Positions 17,417 through 25,373 of a stretch of 64,000 nt of DNA are shown here, one piece after another. Under the pieces are notes generated by a model. That model did not search any database. It was given only the letters and a program-made list of their open reading frames with translations, and was not told the origin of the DNA. Source of the stretch: Bacillota bacterium (lineage in GTDB: Bacteria > Bacillota > Clostridia > Acetivibrionales > DTU013). The stretch is taken from the NCBI GenBank assembly GCA_023399355.1, contig JAEWQC010000189.1:1-64000 (forward strand). Reading direction: 5' to 3'. A program made the translations under genes and the position numbers. Position 1 is the first letter of the stretch; each line of letters begins with the position of its first letter.

Positions 17417-17758
17417 TTATTTTATGTTTAAATATTGTTTCGCTACATTTGCTGCATTTAATCGCCAATCTACTGTACCGTCAATACAAACGACTGGAGA
17501 TGTAAGGGTTTGTGCCCACTCATCTATTTTCGATAAAGAACGTGAAGCAACAAAATTAAAAAACTTCAATTCTTGCTCATACATATCTCCAGCTTTGCAA
17601 ACACGTTCACCGTATAGCCCATATGAGCGTTGCTTTACTCGTTCCAGACGAAGCTCAAGTGGTGCTGATAAATGAACGCCAAGCCCGTACATTAATGAAA
17701 TTTTATCGCCCAAATCTCCCATTACGGTAGTTATGATAAATGAACGGTATTCAATATA
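17417..17758 (-). pseudogene. C-terminal remnant of an AAA/kinase-type P-loop ATPase
   Basis: About 114 codons from a stop upstream read YIEYRSFIITTVMGDLGDKI and continue LRLERVKQRSYGLYGERV and KAGDMYEQELKFFNFVASR. This is the lid-like C-terminal half of small AAA-type nucleotide kinases (RLERVKQR, GDMYEQE). The Walker A half is missing and the frame opens after a stop, so the gene is a remnant. A shorter ATG-initiated frame starts at 17722. Confidence 0.6.
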
Positions 17759-17862
17759 TTATCGCTCGTTATTTTTTACGGCCTCATTATTCTTCTTGTA
17801 CCATGTTCTGAACTATTATACCATTTAATTTATACTTTCTAGATTTGTAAAAAGAAAAGTGT

Positions 17863-17893
17863 AAAGCCGCCGTCCATACGGATAAGCGGCTTT
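17863..17893 (-). terminator. Terminator of tRNA-Thr
   Basis: AAAGCCGC (17863-17870) pairs with GCGGCTTT (17886-17893); on the minus strand it is followed by a T-rich tract. It stands directly downstream of the tRNA. Confidence 0.75.
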
Positions 17894-17899
17894 ACGCTT

Positions 17900-17975
17900 T
17901 GGAGCTGGTGGACGGAATCGAACCCCCGACCTGCTGATTACAAGTCAGCTGCTCTACCTGCTGAGCTACGCCAGC
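17900..17975 (-). tRNA. tRNA-Thr, anticodon UGU
   Basis: The minus strand folds as a 76-nt tRNA with D arm GCTC-AGCAGGTA-GAGC, anticodon loop CTTGTAA (TGT) on the stem GCTGA/TCAGC, T loop TTCGATT and encoded CCA. There are single apparent mismatches in the T stem and acceptor stem (C6-A67). Confidence 0.88.
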
Positions 17976-18015
17976 GTATACAATCTAACGATTAATATCG
18001 TCAATCTGCTTTATT

Positions 18016-18045
18016 ATAATACCATCTGTAACAGATTACTGTCAA
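18016..18045 (-). promoter_or_regulatory. Candidate promoter of tRNA-Thr
   Basis: TTGACA (18045-18040) and TATTAT (18021-18016) are 18 nt apart, upstream of the tRNA by about 40 nt. Confidence 0.5.
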
Positions 18046-18113
18046 CCCTTTCAGCGCAAAATTTTGATTGCTTTTACATGTATATTATGGAAATTATATG
18101 TTGTGCCTTATTC

Positions 18114-19277
18114 TTAGGATTGAAGCCCCAGTACACGCTTTAGCTGTTCCACATTTATCTCAGTCGGAATGCCTTCTCTGCTCCAGTGATTTTTGCAGCC
18201 GCAATAATCAAGCAGTACGCACTGCGCTGAAATACCAAGACTGTCGAGCAGCCAGCCTCCGGAAATGAGGTTGAGCACGCAGGCTACCCCGATAACGCCG
18301 GTGTTGCTGTTCAGATATTCCGGCGGCTGACGGTCTTTCGACAGGGAGGACTCATGCGATAATACATGGACAGCAAAACCATACTCCCTGCCGAGCCGCA
18401 TTAGCTTGAGCACGCTGCATTCCGGTGTACAGGCGGTACAATGGAAGCCGCCCTCGTCCGTCCGGCCCCTGCATTCGTCAGCCGGAAGGCGCCGCATGCA
18501 GGCAGGTATCAATACCACTTTTTCAGTCGTTTTGACAAATCCATCCCTGTATATCCTGTTCATAATTCCCGCGCCGACCATATTCAGGTGATATTCCACC
18601 CTTCTGCGGCCGCAGAAAATGACATCCTCACGCCAGTATCGCTCCGGTCTGATCTCATTCAGATATCGGTCGACATTCTCCGTATAACCACCTAAGACCT
18701 CTTCGCTCCTGATCTGGAACCAGCCGGAGAGTGTTATGGCGGTAGCCAGGATGTCCTTAGCCTTGTCATCAGGCAACGTATGCAGGTATTTCCCCCATCT
18801 TCCCAGCCTGATGACCTCCTGGTTGAACTCCCCGCTTGCGTCAAGCCAGTCCAGCAGTTTTTCCAGATGATCCAGGGAGATATCGAGTTTGTACATGTGG
18901 TCGTACAAATCCGGAGACATAAAAATTGTTGACATGATTCCGCGTATGAAATCAAAGCCCGGCTTCATGATGCCCCCCTGCCTGCGCAGCTTTGCAAGCC
19001 CTGAAAGCAGTTGTGCAGGCACTTCGCCAAGATTGCCCGCGTCGCCGCTGTATAATTCCCACAAGGTCCCCAGCACCAGAAGTTCAAAGCCGTGCTCCTC
19101 CTGCGAACACAGTCTTGAACCTCCGTTGACCTTCAGATATGCAATATACTCTTCCACGTCCGCAAGCGTCATCGTGCGGATTTCCGAAAGAACTTCATCC
19201 GTAAAGGTTCCAAGCTTTTGATAAAACTCGTCGGACCGGCCCTGACTGTTCTTTAATGAATAGGTAATGACATACAT
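18114..19277 (-). CDS. DUF116 domain protein
   Basis: The 387-residue protein has a helical N-terminal half (1-230) of no recognised family. Its DUF116-type C-terminal half reads VVLIPACMRRLPADECRGRT, FHCTACTPECSVLKLMRLGREYGFAV and LLDYCGCKNHW. The repeated cysteines (CxxC...C and YCGCKNHW) suggest a metal or Fe-S site. In other organisms DUF116 proteins occur near lipoate and radical SAM genes, but no such partner is seen here. The function is unknown. Confidence 0.78.
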   Translation of the reverse strand: MYVITYSLKNSQGRSDEFYQKLGTFTDEVLSEIRTMTLADVEEYIAYLKVNGGSRLCSQEEHGFELLVLGTLWELYSGDAGNLGEVPAQLLSGLAKLRRQGGIMKPGFDFIRGIMSTIFMSPDLYDHMYKLDISLDHLEKLLDWLDASGEFNQEVIRLGRWGKYLHTLPDDKAKDILATAITLSGWFQIRSEEVLGGYTENVDRYLNEIRPERYWREDVIFCGRRRVEYHLNMVGAGIMNRIYRDGFVKTTEKVVLIPACMRRLPADECRGRTDEGGFHCTACTPECSVLKLMRLGREYGFAVHVLSHESSLSKDRQPPEYLNSNTGVIGVACVLNLISGGWLLDSLGISAQCVLLDYCGCKNHWSREGIPTEINVEQLKRVLGLQS

Positions 19278-19341
19278 CAGAATTCCCTCAAACCATTTTT
19301 ATTTATCATATGACAGAATCTATAAAAAGTCCAGATTCCAT

Positions 19342-20274
19342 TTACTTGTCTTTTTCGGATTCGTAATTTTCGCACTGGCAGGGAGCCTCGCCCTCAGGCT
19401 CGGTTTCAGAAACCTTCCCAGGCTCGAAATGGATGTTTACATTGGTATTCCTGAGAGCCAGTTCCATCTCGCGTTCCATGTCATCGCTCATTTCGTGGGT
19501 TTCTTTTACGGTTAACCCCTCTCTGACGGTAAGGTGGAAATCAATATATTTGATACTGCCTGACTTTCTTGTACGCAGCTGGTGATAATCCAGGATCTTG
19601 TCGCAATAGCGATCCATGATCTCCTTGATTTTAGCTTCGTCCTCATCCGATAATTTCGTGTCCAGCAGCGGGCCGAAAGCATTTTTGCACAGTACCCAGG
19701 CTTCCTTTATGATAAGCATCGCCACAAGAATTGCCACAATAGGGTCAAGAATGCTGATCCTGGTGATCCAGATAAGCAGCAGTCCAACTGCAACGCCAAG
19801 TGAAGTGTAAACATCTGTCTTCAGATGCAGGGCATCCGCCTCAAGTGCGATGGAATCCTCCTCTTTTGCTACTTTGTACAGTGTCCTCGATACCAGCAAG
19901 TTCACAATACCCGCAAACAGCATGACTCCGATGCCAACCATCGTGTCGGAGATCTCGGGCGGGTTCAGCATCTTTTTGACTGCTTCCGAGATAATGATGA
20001 AAGCTGCAACAAAAATCAGGAGGCCTTCAATAACACCGGATACATTTTCAATCTTTCCATGTCCATAAGGGTGTTTCTTATCTGCCGGCTTCGAAGACAT
20101 CGTTACAGAGAAAAAGGCAATGATGGATGCAACAAGATCCATACTCGAGTGAATTGCCTCTGAAACGATACTGATCGAACCGCTCATGACCCCTGCCACC
20201 ACTTTCAAAATGATCAGCATGGAATTAGATATTATGGATAATGTAGCAACCTTTACCTTCTTGTTCGCCTTCAA
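19342..20274 (-). CDS. CDF-family divalent metal cation exporter
   Basis: This 310-residue cation diffusion facilitator exports Zn, Co, Fe, Mn or Ni. It has about six hydrophobic segments, then a cytoplasmic C-terminal domain (YIDFHLTVREGLTVKETHEMSDDMER). The metal sites are HSSMDL (helix 2) and DALHLKTDVYTS (helix 5: DALHxxxD), and the turn HPYGHGKIE is typical. The start is TTG 20274, with AGGGGG 6 nt upstream; upstream frame sequence to 20484 contains the structured leader and does not look coding. The metal is not decidable by sequence. Confidence 0.88.
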   Translation of the reverse strand: MKANKKVKVATLSIISNSMLIILKVVAGVMSGSISIVSEAIHSSMDLVASIIAFFSVTMSSKPADKKHPYGHGKIENVSGVIEGLLIFVAAFIIISEAVKKMLNPPEISDTMVGIGVMLFAGIVNLLVSRTLYKVAKEEDSIALEADALHLKTDVYTSLGVAVGLLLIWITRISILDPIVAILVAMLIIKEAWVLCKNAFGPLLDTKLSDEDEAKIKEIMDRYCDKILDYHQLRTRKSGSIKYIDFHLTVREGLTVKETHEMSDDMEREMELALRNTNVNIHFEPGKVSETEPEGEAPCQCENYESEKDK

Positions 20275-20338
20275 AACAAACCCCCTAACGCCCGGATAAT
20301 CCGGGATAAATGGCCTTCCCAATCTGGCGGTATTCGAT

Positions 20339-20423
20339 CCGGCAGCAATTCTGGCGTATAAAAATACCTGTGGCACAATAATTAAAATAATTATAGTCCC
20401 ACAGGTATTTTCCCTGCTGCCGG
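20339..20423 (-). repeat. Nested inverted repeats in the CDF exporter leader
   Basis: The outer arms CCGGCAGCA (20339-20347) and its complement (20415-20423) enclose the inner arms ATACCTGTGG (20364-20373) and complement (20399-20408). These enclose a further A/T-rich palindrome. The arrangement lies 65-150 nt before the TTG start. It is a strong RNA structure or metal-sensor operator; I cannot match it to a named riboswitch. Confidence 0.65.
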
Positions 20424-20524
20424 TTTCCCGACCCAGCCCCACCAGTTCTAAAACCGATCGCCTGCTCACTTGAAACTTATGCAATTGGGATATGTAAATA
20501 GTTTAAGGCCTGCCGGCCAATTTG

Positions 20525-21307
20525 TCAATAACTAACATTACTTTCCGTATTGTGTTGTTCCATGCTGTTTTCCTTACAAGAGTCTTCAACAATAGCCAGA
20601 TAATGCTGCACAAGCTCCGGATATCCGTCCATGAATTCCTTCACACTGTCATTGAGTTCATATAGACCGCGGGATACCTTGGTAAACCAGCCATAGTGGT
20701 TATCCCGGAGAATATTCGATGTTTTTGGCGCCGCGCCCAGCTTTTTGATCTGCGATGGGGAAAGAGGGCCAAACTTCATCAGACAGCAGGCAACATGGAC
20801 AGCACTTTCCCTGTAAGCTGTTATGAGCTTTTTCTGGTTGGTGCCGCCGGTATTATAGTGTCCGCTTCGGGATGCCGCTTCCATGAGGATATGGTGGCGC
20901 ACTTTCTTGCCCGAACGTTTGCTTTTGATCCGGTCAAAAGTATTTGGATGGAAATGTACTTCAACCTGATCCTCGACTTTGTCCGTCGCCACCGTTATAA
21001 GTCCCAGTTCAAGGCGGCGAAGCAGCATGCACATATCTCTCCAGCCTGCCGTTCTGGCACCTCCCCTGGGACGGGGTATTGCGACATAGACCGAGTCGGC
21101 AGCGCGCTGGCGTTTGACAGCCTGCGAAAGCAGCTTGAGATTGAAAGAGGTTTTAAGCTCGACCACGACCAATTCTTCACCCAGGATCGCCGCCAGATCG
21201 CACCCCATCACCTCGCCCTGCACCTTGTAGCCAAGCCCTTCAAGATATTCCCTTACAGGCTTGTACAGATCCGTTTCATGAATTCGTATCCCATTTTTCT
21301 TTGGCAT
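20525..21307 (-). CDS. DUF2161 protein with PD-(D/E)XK nuclease-like fold
   Basis: The 260-residue protein matches the DUF2161 family. Its N-terminal nuclease-like core runs from ETDLYKPVREYLEGLGYKVQ through GCDLAAILGEELVVVELKTS, with the D-(X)n-ExK signature (GCDLAA...VVELK). The C-terminal half has a winged-helix-like stretch (KKLITAYRESAVHVACCLMK, SPSQIKKLGAAPKTSNILRDNHYGWF). AGGAGTGA precedes ATG 21307. No toxin, methylase or other partner is visible. Substrate unknown. Confidence 0.75.
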   Translation of the reverse strand: MPKKNGIRIHETDLYKPVREYLEGLGYKVQGEVMGCDLAAILGEELVVVELKTSFNLKLLSQAVKRQRAADSVYVAIPRPRGGARTAGWRDMCMLLRRLELGLITVATDKVEDQVEVHFHPNTFDRIKSKRSGKKVRHHILMEAASRSGHYNTGGTNQKKLITAYRESAVHVACCLMKFGPLSPSQIKKLGAAPKTSNILRDNHYGWFTKVSRGLYELNDSVKEFMDGYPELVQHYLAIVEDSCKENSMEQHNTESNVSY

Positions 21308-21441
21308 GACTTATCACTCCTGTAATCCTTTATTAATTCTACACAAAATTCATAATTCCTTCCGGAAAGCGAACCCAAATACAGGCATATTGTCTGACAG
21401 GGAATAAATGTTATAATGGAATTGACAGGGGATGGCACAGG

Positions 21442-23337
21442 ATGTTTGACGATTTGGTGATTCTTTTTACATATAGTAAAAAAGGTGAAACGAAAGAAGT
21501 TTCCTTCTGGGGGAATCATACCGACAGCGACTTCAAGGCAGATGTGCAGTTGGAAGCCGAAAGCGGCTTAAAGCGATTGAAACTGACATTGACCCCGTTT
21601 GAAGAATTACAGACAAAGGATATCCGGATCTGCTGCAGCTATCCGTTTGATCCGGACGCCAGAGTGCTCATTAACGGTTATCAATCCTGGAGCAGCACGC
21701 GCGAATATTTCACAAATGAACTCATGAAGGACCTGTCTTTTTTTGCCGCACCACTTAAGAAGACCCACAAACTCGATAAATACGGCGATTACACCTTTTA
21801 TAAATATCCAAAGAAAAAAGGGCACTTCCATGGCTATACTTACGGATATATCCGCAAAGGTCAGCATTTCAGCCTCATTGGCTCACTGACCGAAAAAAGC
21901 GGCTTTACGATCCTGGAATATAATACCGTCGAAAATCGCATCAGTATTGTAAAAGAATGTGAAGGCCTCTCCATCAGTACACCCTACGACGTTTTTGATC
22001 TGATTTGGACTGAGGGAAGCGAAGCCTTGGTTTTTGATACCTATTTTAGTGCAATGCAACTGCCGGTTTCAAACTGTAAGCCAACGAACGGCTGGACCAG
22101 TTGGTACAACTATTACCAAAAAATAAGCGAATCTATCATAATAGAGAATTTGGAGAATATCCGGAAAGCCGACCATAAGCCGGGGTTCTTCCAAATCGAT
22201 GACGGTTTTCAGACGGCTGTGGGCGATTGGCTTCACATAGATTTGGACAAATTTCCAAACGGAATGAAGCATATCGCCGGCATTATCAAATCAGAAGGGA
22301 TGAAAGCCGGGCTTTGGCTGGCGCCATTTATATGCGAAAAACGTTCAGTGATCTATCGTGAAAAGAAGGACTGGCTGCTGAAAGACGGCAAAGGATTGCC
22401 TATGACTGCAGGCTCCAATTGGAGCGGTTTCTACGCCTTGGATTTTTATAACGGCGAGGTGCGGGAATATCTCCGTCATGTATTCTCAGTCGTACTCGAC
22501 GAATGGGGTTATGACCTCGTGAAGCTGGATTTTCTCTACGCCGTATGCCTTATACCCCGCAGTAATAAAACTCGGGGTACCATCATGACAGAAGCGATGC
22601 AATTCCTCCGGGAATGTACGGAAGACCGGCTGATCATCGGCTGCGGCGTTCCGCTGGGACCCTCCTTCGGCCTCGTTGACTACTGCAGAACCGGTTGCGA
22701 TATCGGTCTGGACTGGGATGATCATGCTTTCATGCGGTTGCTTATCCGGGAGCGTGTTTCCACACTGAATGCTGTAAATGACACCATCGCAAGAAGGCAG
22801 TTGAACGGCAGGGCTTTTCTCAATGACCCGGACGTCTTCCTGATGCGCGACAGCAACCTGAAGCTGAGCGAAATGCAAAAACGTACCCTGTTCACAGTAA
22901 ATTACCTGTTCGGAAGTCTGCTGTTCACCTCCGACAATACCGTCGAATACAATGACGTCAAATGGGAGCTTTTCAATATGACAGGCTGCACCGTACACAG
23001 AGCGGTATCCAAAGTAGAGCATTACCGGAACGGCCTTTTTGAGATTTTCTATGAGGAGGAAGGCGAAAGCCTTCTGGCACTCATCAATCTTGGCAGAAAA
23101 AGTTTGAAGTACCTCGGCGGGCCTGCACTCGGCCGGGAAATCTTCTATGGCAGCACTTCCACGCCATATGGCAGCAATAAAACAGATACCATAGACGTGG
23201 CAGATGCTCAAGGCAATACAGACGTCCAGGCGCATAGTTCTGCGGCAGCTACCGGTGGCAGTACAGGTTCACCAGCCCTACGCAGCGGCATAGTCGAACT
23301 CAAAGCCTGCCAGACCAGGCTGTTCAGCCTGGTATAG
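21442..23337 (+). CDS. GH36-type alpha-galactosidase
   Basis: The 631-residue enzyme hydrolyses terminal alpha-galactosides. Its N-terminal beta domain (1-200) contains the GYQSWSS element. The barrel follows with NGWTSWYNYYQKI, PGFFQIDDGFQ and KAGLWLAPFI. The catalytic nucleophile is Asp about 361 in LVKLDFLYA and the acid/base Asp about 419 in CRTGCDIGLDW. There is no signal peptide, so it acts in the cytoplasm on imported sugars. The C-terminus has a low-complexity stretch rich in Ser, Ala and Gly (about 595-618). It ends in TAG. Confidence 0.88.
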   Translation: MFDDLVILFTYSKKGETKEVSFWGNHTDSDFKADVQLEAESGLKRLKLTLTPFEELQTKDIRICCSYPFDPDARVLINGYQSWSSTREYFTNELMKDLSFFAAPLKKTHKLDKYGDYTFYKYPKKKGHFHGYTYGYIRKGQHFSLIGSLTEKSGFTILEYNTVENRISIVKECEGLSISTPYDVFDLIWTEGSEALVFDTYFSAMQLPVSNCKPTNGWTSWYNYYQKISESIIIENLENIRKADHKPGFFQIDDGFQTAVGDWLHIDLDKFPNGMKHIAGIIKSEGMKAGLWLAPFICEKRSVIYREKKDWLLKDGKGLPMTAGSNWSGFYALDFYNGEVREYLRHVFSVVLDEWGYDLVKLDFLYAVCLIPRSNKTRGTIMTEAMQFLRECTEDRLIIGCGVPLGPSFGLVDYCRTGCDIGLDWDDHAFMRLLIRERVSTLNAVNDTIARRQLNGRAFLNDPDVFLMRDSNLKLSEMQKRTLFTVNYLFGSLLFTSDNTVEYNDVKWELFNMTGCTVHRAVSKVEHYRNGLFEIFYEEEGESLLALINLGRKSLKYLGGPALGREIFYGSTSTPYGSNKTDTIDVADAQGNTDVQAHSSAAATGGSTGSPALRSGIVELKACQTRLFSLV

Positions 23338-23380
23338 ACAGAAACGGTGCATGTTGCTAATATGGCGGAATAAAAATAAA

Positions 23381-23409
23381 TTGACTTTGGTTTGATATCA
23401 AACTATAAT
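23381..23409 (+). promoter_or_regulatory. marR promoter with palindromic operator in the spacer
   Basis: TTGACT (23381-23386) and TATAAT (23404-23409) are 17 nt apart. The spacer contains GTTTGATATCAAAC (palindrome at 23390-23403), repeated at 23855-23868 before the next gene. The predicted start of transcription coincides with the ATG at 23416, so the mRNA may be leaderless. The arrangement implies autorepression. Confidence 0.8.
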
Positions 23410-23415
23410 GGGATT

Positions 23416-23838
23416 ATGAATTCAAATGATGTGATATCATTAATTTCAAAAATCAGAGGCAAGGTCAACCGGCTTATTGTATCAGAGCTGGCGAAACAGG
23501 GAATAGATGGTATTGTAACTTCACATGGTGATATTATTAATGCCCTCTTGAGGAAGTCAAGACTGACCATGGCAGAGATTGCTGAGAGGATCGGCAGGGA
23601 TAAGTCTACAGTCACAGCACTTGTTGACAAGCTGGTCAGGCTCGGATATCTGGTAAAAGAAAGAGATACTGAGGATACCAGAATTGTCTATGTAACCTTA
23701 ACTCAAAAGGGTAATGAATTGAAACCCATTTTTGAAACAATATCCGACAGGATTTTAGATGTATTTTATATGGATATCTCAGATAATGAAAAGGAAGAAC
23801 TTGTGACAATATTGAATAAAATATATAAAAACCTCTAA
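23416..23838 (+). CDS. MarR-family repressor
   Basis: A 140-residue winged-helix regulator. Recognition region: LTMAEIAERIGRDKSTVTALVDKLVRLGYL, wing VKERDTEDTRIVYVTLTQKG, flanked by helices for dimerisation. No SD lies before the ATG; the -10 ends 6 nt upstream, consistent with leaderless translation. An in-frame ATG at 23392 lies inside the promoter and is rejected. The same palindrome before this gene and before the hydrolase gene indicates that it represses both. Confidence 0.88.
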   Translation: MNSNDVISLISKIRGKVNRLIVSELAKQGIDGIVTSHGDIINALLRKSRLTMAEIAERIGRDKSTVTALVDKLVRLGYLVKERDTEDTRIVYVTLTQKGNELKPIFETISDRILDVFYMDISDNEKEELVTILNKIYKNL

Positions 23839-23843
23839 TTTTT

Positions 23844-23874
23844 TTGACATTATAGTTTGATATCAAACCATAAT
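23844..23874 (+). promoter_or_regulatory. Operator/promoter of the alpha/beta-hydrolase gene
   Basis: TTGACA (23844-23849) precedes the palindrome GTTTGATATCAAAC (23855-23868), with CATAAT at 23869-23874 as a possible -10. The -35 to -10 spacing of 19 is long. It is the second copy of the MarR operator. Confidence 0.75.
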
Positions 23875-23897
23875 GTATTATTGGGAGGACACCAGCA

Positions 23898-24722
23898 ATG
23901 AAAGATTATACTAAAATATTACCCCCGCATGCTGAAAAATTCATTGGAGAAAATGACCTGTTTTTAGAGTTGTTCGAGATCGAAGACTCCTTTCATGCTT
24001 GTAAAAAAAGACCCCCCTTGCTTTTTGTACATGGAGCTTATACGGGAAGCTGGATGTGGAGTAAATACATTCCCCACTTTGTGAGCAAGGGTTGGAAATG
24101 CTATGTAATGAATATGAGAAGTCATTACAAAAGCAGGATACTGGATTTAACGAAGGTATCCTTCGAGGATTATCTGGATGACATCAGAGAGGTTATGGTC
24201 GAATGCGGCGAGCCTCCAATCCTCATCGGTTTCAGCATGGGCGGGATTCTTGTCCAAAAACTGGCTGAAACAGCTGCACTCGCCGGTCTGGTGCTGATAG
24301 ATTCAAGCATAAGCAGTGAAGTATATGAAAAAGTCCCCTATGAAGGAGCTGATGACAAGGCTCCGGGAATCATACTACCTGCACCGGAGCGTGAAGAGCA
24401 TTCCAGTATGGATGAATCGGAAGATGACATCACCTTTCAAAAAAAATATCTGGCAATGGAATCTTCAAAGGCTGTCAGTGCCTTCTCTTTTTCTTTTGGA
24501 TCGAAGAAAGGAATTTCCATTGCCGGCAGTTTGATAACTTGCCCATGCATGGTAATCAAAGCTGTAAGCACTGATGCTGAAGACAGAAGGGGGATAGCGA
24601 CGGCAGAACAACTCAATGCCGAATACACAGGGTTCTGGAATACAACCCACACCGGCTTGCTTGTAGGGCAAAGATATATTGAAGTAGTTGAAAGACTGCT
24701 GGAATGGCTTAAAAGGTATTGA
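23898..24722 (+). CDS. Alpha/beta-hydrolase
   Basis: The 274-residue protein has the alpha/beta-hydrolase oxyanion region LLFVHGAYTGSWMW and the nucleophile elbow GFSMGG (Gly-Phe-Ser-Met-Gly). The acid is probably in the KAVSTDAEDRRG loop, and the catalytic His lies in NTTHTGLL near the C-terminus. GGGAGGA precedes ATG 23898. Its control by the adjacent MarR regulator suggests a detoxifying or aromatic-compound-responsive esterase; the substrate is unknown. Confidence 0.82.
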   Translation: MKDYTKILPPHAEKFIGENDLFLELFEIEDSFHACKKRPPLLFVHGAYTGSWMWSKYIPHFVSKGWKCYVMNMRSHYKSRILDLTKVSFEDYLDDIREVMVECGEPPILIGFSMGGILVQKLAETAALAGLVLIDSSISSEVYEKVPYEGADDKAPGIILPAPEREEHSSMDESEDDITFQKKYLAMESSKAVSAFSFSFGSKKGISIAGSLITCPCMVIKAVSTDAEDRRGIATAEQLNAEYTGFWNTTHTGLLVGQRYIEVVERLLEWLKRY

Positions 24723-25032
24723 AATGATTTCCGAAGGTCCGGAATGCTGCGCAACGCCCCCGGTAGACTGTAAATTCTGCCGGCATCCTTGGGCGAGTTG
24801 GGGATAAGCTGGTGTCAGACAGTTCCGCATAGTTTCATTTTATATGCAAATATAACATCTCCCCCCTTGCACATGATTGAAAACTTGTCGCTTAAGTTCC
24901 AGGCTTATGAAGCCTTATGAAATTGCAGTTGAAAGTGTCACTCCCACAGCTATAAGCAGCGGATTTTTTCATTGGGGAAGGGCGTAAGAAAAAAGCCTGT
25001 TCCATTATCAGCATACATATGATTTTACATCG

Positions 25033-25200
25033 TTATTTGGTTGATACAGGATATTTCTCAAGTTCATTCAACAATTCTTCCACTCCAATTTTGGCAAGAG
25101 CAATATATTTATCTGCTGCGCCATAGTATACAAAGAGTTCGCCAATGCCGGCACTGCGATAGGCCTAATATTGGAAGAAGCTGAAATCTACCGTCATCAA
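25033..25200 (-). pseudogene. C-terminal remnant of a GH130-type mannoside phosphorylase
   Basis: One minus-strand frame reads AGIGELFVYYGAADKYIALA, then KIGVEELLNELEKYPVSTK and a stop at 25033-25035. The VYYGAAD...IALA pattern is typical of the C-terminus of GH130 beta-mannoside phosphorylases. Upstream the reading frame is broken and no start is found. The gene is a fragment beside two glycosidase genes, suggesting a lost polysaccharide-use cluster. Confidence 0.55.
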
Positions 25201-25266
25201 CCCATTTTAACATTGCATGTTCCAGCGGGCCCTTGTCCGCCGCGGCCTCATAAACCCCATGCTCGT

Positions 25267-25291
25267 AAAAAACCGCTCCATGAGCGGTTTT
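25267..25291 (-). terminator. Terminator downstream of the secreted zinc-motif protein
   Basis: AAAACCGCTC pairs with GAGCGGTTTT around a short loop; on the minus strand it is followed by a T run. Confidence 0.7.
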
Positions 25292-25373
25292 CAGGTAAGC
25301 AGGGGATTCTGCCGGCCAGAGTGAAGCTTAACCCGGTGAACTGAACCTCTTGCGTAAAAGCCAAGATAATCTA

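Larger units (their letters stand above)
24723..25373. other. Gap with a GH130 remnant and a terminator
   Basis: This 650-bp stretch holds no intact gene. The only interpretable parts are the phosphorylase remnant at 25033-25200 and the hairpin at 25267-25291. Confidence 0.6.

Noticed and set aside
20275..20484. N-terminal extension of the CDF transporter to an ATG at 20484
   Set aside because: It reads through nested inverted repeats, has no family similarity, and a TTG with an ideal SD exists at 20274.
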